In this document: positions 30,892-47,634 of the stretch, one piece after another | Layout: every line of letters starts with the position of its first letter | How positions within the stretch are numbered: the stretch's first letter is position 1 | NCBI GenBank assembly: GCA_016715865.1 | Contig: JADJXM010000002.1 | Coordinates: 186,001-250,000, forward strand | Source of the DNA: Acidobacteriota bacterium | Lineage (GTDB): Bacteria; Acidobacteriota; Blastocatellia; RBC074 | Length of the DNA stretch: 64,000 bases | Direction of reading: 5' to 3' | Notes under the pieces: generated by a model | The model's database searches: none | What the model was told of the DNA's origin: nothing | Seen by the model: the letters and a program-made list of their open reading frames with translations, nothing else | Made by a program: the position numbers and the translations under genes

Positions 30892-31304
30892 GCCGCTTCA
30901 CCATCCTGCCTGTCTGTCGTGGGCGTCGTCCGCTGTTCGGTTCCGGAGACCAATGCAACACCGGCACAGATGATAATCGTACCCAGCCAGCGGGCAGTCG
31001 ATATCTTCTCACCCAGCAATTGCCAGGACATGATCGCGTTCAAGACATAGCCGAAAGCGGTTACAGGCAGGACATAGCTCAGATCGGCCCAGGAGAGGGC
31101 AATCAGGTAGAGACCGAAAAAGATGCCCAGAATGACGATCCCCAACCAGATGTATGGTGTGGTGAAGACCTTGACACCTATCTGCAGCAGTTCAATCGCA
31201 TTGAGCGTGTCAATCTCGCCGATCGACTTCATGCCTCTTGTCAGGAAGACGTCGCCCAGCGTCTGAGCACAAATTGCGATGAGTAAAACCAGGAAAGTCC
31301 TCAT
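30888..31304 (-). CDS. EamA/SMR-like four-helix membrane protein
   Basis: 138 residues from ATG 31304. That start is preferred because MRTFLVLLIAICAQTLGD aligns residue for residue with the N-terminus of the downstream HpnI fusion; a longer frame to 31346 would overlap hpnK. Four hydrophobic helices, with G-M-K-S-I-G, S-W-A-D-L-S-Y-V-L-P-V-T-A and L-L-G-E-K-I-S-T-A-R-W-L-G. It is a paralogue of the HpnI transporter half and may dimerise with it (inference). Sits between hpnK (13 bp) and hpnI (4-bp overlap). Confidence 0.85.
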
Positions 31305-31317
31305 AGCTAATGGGAGA

Positions 31318-32211
31318 TCATGCCATGAGACCGGGGTCGTCGTCATGAGCGACGCCGGTCAGTGAAGAGTAAGTGGCGGGCTCGAATCCGGCTTCAACTA
31401 TCGCTTGCCGCAGACGAGTGCTGATCAGTGCCTGATATTCACCGACTCCGTGCGGGTTCTCAGCTATCTCATGTTCGATGGCATCCGGTGAGAGAGGATG
31501 CATGTAAATTTCGCTCGGAACCGGCTCGATCCGCTGCAACAGAGCGAGCAGGTAGTCTTCGTTCATATCCCCGGATTGGAGCAGTCCGTATACCTTGTCT
31601 GCTTTGACGAAGTTGCGTCCTTTCAGGCGTCGGTCGCACCAGTGACCAAGCAGGTTGAAGACCGTTCCCCAGACGAGTTTGACCGGCAGGTTGCGTCGAT
31701 CGATCGCCAGGCTGAGGCTCATCTCACCCTTGACTACACGCACGCGTCTGACGCCGAACTCTTCGCACAGTTCGATCAGTTCGTCGAAGATCACAGGATG
31801 CATGTGAAGGTGAGTGTGTCCGTCAACGTGAGAGAAGGGAAGTCCTGTTGCCGTAAATCGCTCGAACTGAGCGCGCATTTCGCGTCGCATTTCCCGTCGT
31901 GCAGATGGATTGAAGTAGTAATTCAATCCCGCCGAGAAAGGGTTGTCGCTGAACCGACCGTTTCCATTCGTGATGTGCGGAATTTCGCTGTGCGGCAGAG
32001 ACGCCGCGCCCAGCACAAGCACAAGGTGGAGTCCGACCGCAAGATCAGGATGCTCACGTGCCAGTTCGACCGCTTGTGCGGCTGCCCGTTCGTTGACCAT
32101 CAGGCTGGCGCTCGTCAGCACACCTCCGCAATGCGCCTGGATGATTGCCCGATTGACCGACTCGGAATATCCGAAATCATCGCCGTTTATGATGAGAGGT
32201 ATGCTGGGCAT
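31318..32211 (-). CDS. hpnK: Hopanoid biosynthesis deacetylase HpnK (YdjC/ChbG-like)
   Basis: 297 residues. True start is MPSIPLI at 32211; the 19 codons upstream are translated heptamer repeat. NGDDFGYS (8-15) and HVDGHTHLHMHP (about 127-138) carry the metal and catalytic residues of YdjC-type carbohydrate deacetylases. HpnK removes acetyl from GlcNAc-bacteriohopanetriol-type lipids made by HpnI, giving the glucosamine precursor of composite hopanoids. First gene of a three-gene operon. No clear Shine-Dalgarno site. The radical-SAM HpnJ step is not in the window. Confidence 0.9.
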   Translation of the reverse strand: MPSIPLIINGDDFGYSESVNRAIIQAHCGGVLTSASLMVNERAAAQAVELAREHPDLAVGLHLVLVLGAASLPHSEIPHITNGNGRFSDNPFSAGLNYYFNPSARREMRREMRAQFERFTATGLPFSHVDGHTHLHMHPVIFDELIELCEEFGVRRVRVVKGEMSLSLAIDRRNLPVKLVWGTVFNLLGHWCDRRLKGRNFVKADKVYGLLQSGDMNEDYLLALLQRIEPVPSEIYMHPLSPDAIEHEIAENPHGVGEYQALISTRLRQAIVEAGFEPATYSSLTGVAHDDDPGLMA

Positions 32212-32212
32212 G

Positions 32213-32697
<485 letters not shown>

Positions 32698-32698
32698 G

Positions 32699-34163
<1,465 letters not shown>

Positions 34164-34187
34164 ATTTCTTCTTTCAACACTGTTGTT

Positions 34188-35916
<1,729 letters not shown>

Positions 35917-36004
35917 ATGCAGCTCCTAATCATGAGGATACAGCGTGTATTAGTTGATCAACCGTCATCGCGGCGCTCGCTGACGCATGCGTTCCGGGAT
36001 TATT

Positions 36005-36592
36005 TTACCGGCATAAAGCATGGTATTCGCGGTTCGGCAGCATGCCTGTCGCCGAAGCCATGCGGTTGGTGAAGTTGTACATGGCAGCGATCTCGATGAC
36101 ATCCCAGACTTCTTCCTGTGTCAGGCCGGTGTTTTTCAGGTGAACGATATCCTCTTCGAGGCATTCGTCCGGAGCGATGGTCAATTTGACCGCAAAATCG
36201 AGCACGGCCTCCATCCTGGCGTCGAGGCCGGCGCGTTTGTAGTCGATCGTGATCCGGTCCGCCTTGATCGGATCTCCGAGCGCTTCGCGCAGCGCCGCAC
36301 CGTGAGCCACCAGGCAATAGAGGCAGCCGTTGGTCATCGAAACAGCGACGGCGATCATCTCGCGTTCCGCCGCGTTCAGATTATCCGTCGGTTCATGAAG
36401 CTGCTTGAAGTGCGAAAACCATGTCGACAGACGTTCGGGGCGATAGCTGTATACGCGAAAAACATTCGGAACGAACCCGATCTTCTGCTTCAGTTTTTTG
36501 AAGAGGCCCTGTAGATTCTCCGGCAACTGGTCCTCATTCGGAACGGGAAACCAGCTGATTCTCTCTTCGTCTGTCGCAATGTTTGATGACAT
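36005..36592 (-). CDS. AhpD/carboxymuconolactone decarboxylase-family protein
   Basis: 195 residues from ATG 36592, chosen for GGAG nine bases upstream (a TTG at 36607 is the alternative). The AhpD-like redox motif is present as C90-L-Y-C93 with H97 (NGCLYCLVAHG), and an Asn/Glu-rich helix precedes it. Such proteins act as peroxidase partners or alkylhydroperoxidase-like enzymes. Length and motif fit the peroxidase-related subgroup. It lies 88 bp downstream of the acyl-CoA synthetase start on the same strand and 18 bp after the oxidoreductase gene, so the latter two are probably co-transcribed. Confidence 0.88.
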   Translation of the reverse strand: MSSNIATDEERISWFPVPNEDQLPENLQGLFKKLKQKIGFVPNVFRVYSYRPERLSTWFSHFKQLHEPTDNLNAAEREMIAVAVSMTNGCLYCLVAHGAALREALGDPIKADRITIDYKRAGLDARMEAVLDFAVKLTIAPDECLEEDIVHLKNTGLTQEEVWDVIEIAAMYNFTNRMASATGMLPNREYHALCR

Positions 36593-36610
36593 ATCGATGA
36601 ACTCCAATAA

Positions 36611-37726
<1,116 letters not shown>

Positions 37727-37744
37727 CTGTTCTCCTCGGGTATG

Positions 37745-37880
37745 AGTCAAAAGTTAAAAGTTGAAAGTCAGAAAGTGAGTAGATTAAAACTGGATGATAT
37801 TGCTTGCCAAAAGTAACACAAGTGATTCATGGATATTGGCATATCCGACTTTCAACTTTCAACTTTCAACTTTCAACTGA
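37745..37880. repeat. Inverted AGTTGAA heptamer repeat
   Basis: A left arm with AAAGTTAAAAGTTGAAAGTC (from about 37747) and a right arm of four TTTCAAC units (37852-37877). The unit is AGTTGAA, one substitution away from the AGTAGAA repeats of neighbouring gaps. The spacer between is about 70 bp. Confidence 0.8.
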
Positions 37881-37883
37881 ATT

Positions 37884-40520
37884 TCACCATCCAAGCTGCA
37901 GCAGAAACCTGAAAGTTCTGCCGTCGTTGAGAGTATTTGTGATCTGGCCGAAATTCGGATTGGCGAGTTCAGCGCCGGGTTCAGCGAATTGCGGCGTATT
38001 AAAAAGATTGATCGATTCAGCGCGAAAAGTGAGCGTAGCATCACGGGCGATGGACCAGACGCGTGAGAGCGACGCATTGACATTGCGAATCGGTCCCTTC
38101 CTGAATACATTCCGTCCGAGGTTGCCGCGCGGATCGGTCGGATTGATATAAGTAAAGGCGTTTCGCGGAAGCAGTTGTTGTGACGTATCCGGATCGGCGA
38201 TCGTCCGACCGAGGATTGACTGATCGAGCAGATTCGGTCGATCTCCCCCGTTGCCGTCGACGTTGCCGAAGCCGGGGCCGTCTGAACCGGCAGTTACGTT
38301 AAAAGGGATTCCAGTTTTGATGAGCGTCACTGTCGAAAAGTTCCATCCTCCGATCGCCCGGGATATCCATCGTGCCTTTCGAAACGCGGTGACGGCCCCA
38401 ATGACGTAATTCATCCGCCAGAGGAATGCGTGAGTTTGATCGAATGAGCTGGGTCCTTTCATGTCCCTGAAATTTTCGAACTCATACTGACTGCGACTGA
38501 TGCGGGAATCGTTCTCATTGGCCGTGTTGGTGTAGTCGCTGCCCAGATCCAGGGCTTTACTGAACCAGTATGAGGCGTCGAATGAGAGTCCATGCCAGTT
38601 TTGAACGATGACAGAGACACGACCGGCATCGAAGTAACCGCGCGATGCGTTGATAACAGTTCGAATATCGGAGACATCGTTATTCGCTCTGCGCAGGTTG
38701 ATCGTGGCCGTCGTTTGAGGTATGCCCGTCACCGGATGAGCGCGATTGAGATACCACATGTTGAAAAGTTTCATCGAGCGGCTGCCGACGTATCCGAACT
38801 GAACGCGGATGGCGCTGTTCCAGTCGGGCTCCCAGCTCAGGTTGTACTGATGGGAGTATGGCGTCGCCATTTCGGGATCGAGTTGATAGATCGTCGGGCG
38901 CGCGATCGGAAGCTGCCCGTTCGAATCTACAGAGCTGAGCGGGTTGATCAGGTTTGGAGCGTTGACGACGATCTTGTTATTGCCCGGCGGGCTGAAGCGA
39001 ATCTGTTGAAAGGTGACAAAATAGATCTCACCGAACTGCGTGGCGTATGCTCCTCTGAAGATGCCCATTTTACGCGGCATCCGCAGGGCGAAACCAAGAT
39101 TCGGCGCCAGATTGTTCATGTCACTGTCGAATGGCGCGCTGTTCAGGTCATTGACTTCTACGGGTTTGGTGACGGGTTGCCAGCGCAACCCGTAATTGAG
39201 CGTGAAATATGGTGAGATCTGCCATTTATCGCCGGCGAAAATCTGGCCTTCCCACAAGCGAAATCCCCTGTGGATATTGCCGATCGAGACGATATGAGTG
39301 CTGGGCGTGCCGAGTCTCAGGTTGGTTATCCCATCGCGTCCGAAATCGTTGCTGAATGAGAAGAACCCGCGGTGCACGTCGGTTTCGCTGCCGTTGACCT
39401 GGCGGCGCGTCAGACCAAAGCCTGCCGACCAGTTGTGGGAACCGCTGATCGTCTGCATCAGTGCGGCAGAGCGAATCTGGTTCTGCGCGCGATCGATCGG
39501 GATCATGCCGCCAGGACCGAGACCCGTCAGCCCTGCAGTCGTAACATATGCGCCGACGGCGTTCTCCTCTGGAACCAGCAGCGATGTCAGTCGATCATAG
39601 CTGAGCGAAAAATTTGTCACCGTGCCGGCGTTCCAGCTCCGCGTCCAGACGATTCGGGCCAGATGTGATTTGGTATCCGTGTCGGGATTCTGGCCCGCAA
39701 CGAATTGAAAGGCATCTACGCTTTGCGATGTGAAGGAGTACTGGAGCGTCAACTGATCAATCCCGGATAAAGTCTGATCCAGTCTCAGGTTGGCCTGATT
39801 GCTGTCGATCGACTGCGGGGCATTGGTGTTCAGCGCGCGCTGATTGATATCGGTCCGATTCGGAAGTTCTGTCGGATAGGCCGCCAGATACCTTGCGACG
39901 ATTGCCCGCACTGCCGGGTCGGTGGCGAGCGGTGTCCGTTCGTCAGGCCTGGGCACCAGAACGTTGCCGTTAACCATTCCGCGAATTTTCTGCTGGGCAC
40001 CCTCGACGAACAGTTGCGCCCGGTTCCAGAGCGGAGCAGAAAAATTGAATCCGTAATCATTCTCTCTGGCCGGTTGGACCTCACCAACCTGGAAGAATGT
40101 TCGTGCGCTGAAGACGCTGTTTAGGTGGGTCTCATAGACTCGACCATGAAATCCGGGACGCAGTTTTGCCGGGACAGTGATCGAACTCCGCGGGGCATTG
40201 CCGAACTCAGAGCCGAAGTAGCTGTTCGCCGGATTGAACTCCTTTTGAATGGTCGCCGTGGTGCCGAGACGGACGTTGAGCTCCTTGAGTGCGTTGTTGT
40301 CGACCAGATTGAACTGCACATTTTCGTTGCGGCGGCTTTCGCCGGCTGATGTATTGGCCTTGCCGAGCATGTTCAGCTCGACGCGTTTGTTGCCTTCATT
40401 CTGTTTCGACTCCTCTTGCGCCGGTGTCTCGGGCCTCGACTCAGGTTCGGCCGGCTGCTGCGCCAGACCGCTCGCGGTCAAGGCCAGAATGGTAATCAGG
40501 ACACGGATAATCTGTTTCAT
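37884..40520 (-). CDS. Oar-like TonB-dependent outer-membrane beta-barrel protein
   Basis: 878 residues. Signal peptide 1-20 (ending SGLAQQ), then a Glu/Pro/Gln-rich linker to about 55. Residues about 60-130 may be a reduced plug, ending in a segment with N-S-Y-F-G-S-E-F-G-N-A-P-R-S. The rest is barrel, with alternating aromatic strands such as W-Q-P-V-T-K-P, N-L-A-P-N-L-G-F-A-L and R-A-E-S-I-N-L-F-N-T-P-Q-F, closing with FLLQLGW, a C-terminal aromatic BAM signal. No carboxypeptidase-like N-terminal domain, unlike most Oar proteins (about 1000 residues or more). Cargo unknown. Confidence 0.88.
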   Translation of the reverse strand: MKQIIRVLITILALTASGLAQQPAEPESRPETPAQEESKQNEGNKRVELNMLGKANTSAGESRRNENVQFNLVDNNALKELNVRLGTTATIQKEFNPANSYFGSEFGNAPRSSITVPAKLRPGFHGRVYETHLNSVFSARTFFQVGEVQPARENDYGFNFSAPLWNRAQLFVEGAQQKIRGMVNGNVLVPRPDERTPLATDPAVRAIVARYLAAYPTELPNRTDINQRALNTNAPQSIDSNQANLRLDQTLSGIDQLTLQYSFTSQSVDAFQFVAGQNPDTDTKSHLARIVWTRSWNAGTVTNFSLSYDRLTSLLVPEENAVGAYVTTAGLTGLGPGGMIPIDRAQNQIRSAALMQTISGSHNWSAGFGLTRRQVNGSETDVHRGFFSFSNDFGRDGITNLRLGTPSTHIVSIGNIHRGFRLWEGQIFAGDKWQISPYFTLNYGLRWQPVTKPVEVNDLNSAPFDSDMNNLAPNLGFALRMPRKMGIFRGAYATQFGEIYFVTFQQIRFSPPGNNKIVVNAPNLINPLSSVDSNGQLPIARPTIYQLDPEMATPYSHQYNLSWEPDWNSAIRVQFGYVGSRSMKLFNMWYLNRAHPVTGIPQTTATINLRRANNDVSDIRTVINASRGYFDAGRVSVIVQNWHGLSFDASYWFSKALDLGSDYTNTANENDSRISRSQYEFENFRDMKGPSSFDQTHAFLWRMNYVIGAVTAFRKARWISRAIGGWNFSTVTLIKTGIPFNVTAGSDGPGFGNVDGNGGDRPNLLDQSILGRTIADPDTSQQLLPRNAFTYINPTDPRGNLGRNVFRKGPIRNVNASLSRVWSIARDATLTFRAESINLFNTPQFAEPGAELANPNFGQITNTLNDGRTFRFLLQLGW

Positions 40521-40533
40521 GTTGATTGGGAAG

Positions 40534-42724
<2,191 letters not shown>

Positions 42725-42806
42725 CTTGACAAGCATAGTGACGTTGTTTACTGTCCCAAAAACCTGCTGTACTGTCAATCACTTGTCATAGTCAAATCGA
42801 ACCGTC

Positions 42807-44399
<1,593 letters not shown>

Positions 44400-44406
44400 C
44401 CGGACC

Positions 44407-46419
44407 ATGATGAAACCGTTCAAGAAAATACTGGTCGCCAATCGCGGAGAGATCGCACTGCGCATCATGGCCACCTGCCGGACGATGGGCATATCGACTG
44501 TGGCGGTCTATTCCGATGCTGATCTTCGGGCAGCGCACGTGCTGGCGGCGGACGAAGCGGTTCGACTTGGCGGCGCCGCGAGTGCGCATTCCTATCTCAA
44601 CATCCAGCGGATCATCGATTCAGCCCGCAGGACAGGAGCTGATGCCATTCACCCTGGATACGGGTTCCTGTCGGAAAATGCCGATTTCGCTCAGAGTTGC
44701 GCTGAAGAGGGTATCGTTTTCATCGGTCCTTCGGCTCAGACGATTCGCTCGATGGGGCTTAAAAGCGCGGCCCGCCGTCTGGCAGTGTCGTCCGGTGTTC
44801 CGGTCGTTCCCGGATATGACGGCGACGAACAGGGCAACGATCTGCTTCTCGAACATATTAATAAGATAGGCGTTCCGGTGCTGATCAAGGCGTCGGCCGG
44901 AGGCGGCGGAAAAGGCATGCGCGTCGTGCGGTCTTCGGACGATCCGCTGGAAGCAATCGAAAGCGCTCGCCGTGAAGCTGAAAAGTCATTCGGGGACGGT
45001 CGCCTGCTGCTTGAAAAGTTCATCGAACACGCCCGCCACGTCGAGATTCAGATTCTGGGCGATGAGCAGGGAAATCTGATTCACTTGTTTGAACGGGACT
45101 GCTCACTGCAGCGCCGTCACCAGAAGATCGTCGAAGAAAGCCCATCGCCGGCCCTGGATGAATCGCTTCGCTCGCGAATGGGTGAAGCCGCCGTCAAAGT
45201 TGCCCGCGCAATCGGATATTCAAATGCCGGTACGGTCGAGTTCATACTCGCACCTTCCGGCGAATTCTATTTTATAGAAGTCAATACGCGCCTCCAGGTC
45301 GAGCATCCTGTGACAGAGATGGTCACCGGACTGGATCTGGTTCGCTGCCAGATCGAAATCGCTGAAGGCAGGTCACTCGGCATAACTCAGGATTCGATCG
45401 CGCATCGCGGCCATGCAATCGAAGCGCGACTCTATGCCGAGGACCCACTCAACGGGTTCCTGCCTTCGACAGGCAGAATCGTCGACTGGAATATCGATGC
45501 CGATTTTGCGTCCTTTTCTCCATCTGCCGAAGGACATGGCCTGCGTGTCGATGCGGGAGTCACCTGTGGCGATGAAGTCGGAATCCATTACGATCCCATG
45601 CTGGCCAAAATTATCGCTCATGCTGGCGATCGCGACAGCGCCATCAGGAAATTGATTCACGCCTTGAAACATACCTCGATCTTCGGCGTTCGCACGAATC
45701 GCGAATTTCTGATCGCACTGCTCGAACACCCTGATTTCATCGAAGGAAAAGCCGATACAGGATTTATCGGCGAAAACCTGAATCGGCTCATCTCCCCCGA
45801 AGAGAATCCGTTTGATCAGGCGGCGCTGGTGGCCGTTGCGCTCTACCGTCAACATTACCAGCGCGATTCGCATCCTTTGCTGCGTGAGTTGCCCGCCGGT
45901 TACAGGAATAATCCCTGGCGGGGCCCGCGACTCAAGGTTCGCCTGCGGGAAAAAGATATCGATATCTCGTGGCGAAATGTCGGCCAGGACAGTTTTCAAT
46001 TCGATTTTCCGGGTGTCACCGTCGATGCACAGGTGGTATTCTGTCACGTAAATTCGATCGGGATCGTTCTTGATGGTGTGTTCAGTTCATACAGGTTGAT
46101 AGCTGACGGCGACTGTTTGTTCGTTCATTCAACATCGGGCGCATGTGAAATCGAAATATTGCCCAGGCACCCGGTCCATCATTCGATGGCTGAGGAAGGA
46201 TCGGCAAATTCGCCGATGCCGGGACAGGTGATCAGGATTCTGGTCGAGGTCGACCAGGCTGTCTCGATCGGCGATCCTTTGATCGTGCTCGAAGCGATGA
46301 AAATGGAGCACACATGTCGGGCCGGGGTGAACGGAACCGTCGAAAAGATCATGGTGGGGCAGGGAGAAGTAGTCGGCCCGGGTCAGGTTCTGATTCAGAT
46401 CCGATCAAATGAGGACTGA
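44407..46419 (+). CDS. Acyl-CoA carboxylase biotin carboxylase/BCCP (alpha) subunit
   Basis: 670 residues from ATG 44407, 7 bp after the beta stop; an open frame extends back to 44266 inside the beta gene but is not used. Domain order: biotin carboxylase N-terminal (1-110, K-I-L-V-A-N-R-G-E-I-A), ATP-grasp (about 115-320, K-A-S-A-G-G-G-G-K-G-M), biotin carboxylase C-terminal (about 335-445), a beta linker and the biotinyl domain with EAMKM (629-633, biotin on K632). Complete and intact. Partner of the preceding gene. Confidence 0.95.
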   Translation: MMKPFKKILVANRGEIALRIMATCRTMGISTVAVYSDADLRAAHVLAADEAVRLGGAASAHSYLNIQRIIDSARRTGADAIHPGYGFLSENADFAQSCAEEGIVFIGPSAQTIRSMGLKSAARRLAVSSGVPVVPGYDGDEQGNDLLLEHINKIGVPVLIKASAGGGGKGMRVVRSSDDPLEAIESARREAEKSFGDGRLLLEKFIEHARHVEIQILGDEQGNLIHLFERDCSLQRRHQKIVEESPSPALDESLRSRMGEAAVKVARAIGYSNAGTVEFILAPSGEFYFIEVNTRLQVEHPVTEMVTGLDLVRCQIEIAEGRSLGITQDSIAHRGHAIEARLYAEDPLNGFLPSTGRIVDWNIDADFASFSPSAEGHGLRVDAGVTCGDEVGIHYDPMLAKIIAHAGDRDSAIRKLIHALKHTSIFGVRTNREFLIALLEHPDFIEGKADTGFIGENLNRLISPEENPFDQAALVAVALYRQHYQRDSHPLLRELPAGYRNNPWRGPRLKVRLREKDIDISWRNVGQDSFQFDFPGVTVDAQVVFCHVNSIGIVLDGVFSSYRLIADGDCLFVHSTSGACEIEILPRHPVHHSMAEEGSANSPMPGQVIRILVEVDQAVSIGDPLIVLEAMKMEHTCRAGVNGTVEKIMVGQGEVVGPGQVLIQIRSNED

Positions 46420-46449
46420 TATAACAGATCAATAGATTTGGAGGTAGTC

Positions 46450-47622
46450 ATGTCAACAGCCAGCGTCACGGCATCAGAGCACGAATTTCCTTATTTCACT
46501 GAAGAACACGCGATGTTGCGCGAAACCGTCAAACAGTTTTGCCAGAAAGAGATCGCGCCATTCGCCGAAGAATGGGATGAAGCAGGAATTTTCCCGCGTG
46601 AAATTTTCAACAAGGCTGCCGATCTCGGGCTCTTCGGAATTCGCGTCGATCCGAAATGGGGCGGCAGCGGGCTTGACTGGTGGGCGACAGCAGCCTACCT
46701 CGACGGGCTCTCATACGCCAACAATGGCGGAGTTGGGATGGCGCTCATGGTGCAATCGGATATCACCATTCCTGTACTCGAAGAGCTTGGGTCGGATGAA
46801 CAGCGGGAAGAATTTTTGAAACCCGCAGTGAGCGGCGAATACATCGCAGCCCTCGGCATCAGCGAACCGGGTGGTGGATCGGACGTTGCCAATATCAAGA
46901 CCCGCGCCCGCATCGATGGTGACGATTTCGTCATTTCAGGACAGAAGCTGTGGATCACCAACGGTACACGGGCCGATTTCATCATCCTCGCCGTTCGGAC
47001 AGGCGATGAAGGACACAAGGGGCTTTCGATGGTCCTCTTTCCGACAAAGACCCCGGGTTTCAGTGTCGGCAAGAAACTCAAGAAGATCGGGAATCTGTCA
47101 TCGGACACAGCTGAGCTGTTCTTCGACAATTGTCGTATCCCGCGCAGATATCTGCTCGGCGAGCTGAACAAGGGCTTCTACTACACCATGATCAATTTTC
47201 AGGGCGAACGTCTGGCGGCGGCTCTGGGAGCCGTCTACAAAATGGAACGGGTGCTCGAATATGCGATCAACTACGGCAAGGAACGTCATGCGTTCGGACA
47301 GCCGATCGGATCGTTCCAGGTCTGGCGACACAGATTTTCAGAGCATTTGACGAGCATCGAAGCGGCCAGATGGCTCTGTTACCGCGCGCTCGACCTTATG
47401 AATCGAGGCGAGAAATGCACACGCGAAATCACCATGGCCAAGCTCTTCACGAGCGATCTGGATCAGAAGGTGATGTACGATTGCATGCAGATCATGGGCG
47501 GATTTGCCTACACAACCGAATATCCTGTCGGACGCGCCTGGCGCGATGCCCGTCTCAATACGATCGGGGCCGGGGCTTCGGAAATTATGAAAGAGATTAT
47601 TGCGAAAGACGCGAAGCTCTGA
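46450..47622 (+). CDS. Acyl-CoA dehydrogenase
   Basis: 390 residues from ATG 46450, six bases after GGAGG; a TTG at 46438 is less likely. FAD- and CoA-binding segments are intact: A-L-G-I-S-E-P-G-G-G-S-D-V, K-L-W-I-T-N-G, R-H-A-F-G-Q-P-I and QIMGGFAYTTEYPVGRAWRDAR, where the Glu can act as catalytic base. Forms the third gene of the carboxylase operon (30 bp gap). In leucine degradation this would be isovaleryl-CoA dehydrogenase; in terpene degradation, a citronellyl-CoA dehydrogenase (AtuD). The chain specificity is unresolved. Confidence 0.92.
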   Translation: MSTASVTASEHEFPYFTEEHAMLRETVKQFCQKEIAPFAEEWDEAGIFPREIFNKAADLGLFGIRVDPKWGGSGLDWWATAAYLDGLSYANNGGVGMALMVQSDITIPVLEELGSDEQREEFLKPAVSGEYIAALGISEPGGGSDVANIKTRARIDGDDFVISGQKLWITNGTRADFIILAVRTGDEGHKGLSMVLFPTKTPGFSVGKKLKKIGNLSSDTAELFFDNCRIPRRYLLGELNKGFYYTMINFQGERLAAALGAVYKMERVLEYAINYGKERHAFGQPIGSFQVWRHRFSEHLTSIEAARWLCYRALDLMNRGEKCTREITMAKLFTSDLDQKVMYDCMQIMGGFAYTTEYPVGRAWRDARLNTIGAGASEIMKEIIAKDAKL

Positions 47623-47634
47623 AATGGCACAGAC

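Noticed and set aside
31358..31400. tRNA T-loop-like string (GGCTCGAATCCGG)
   Set aside because: Inside the hpnK coding sequence, with no cloverleaf around it.
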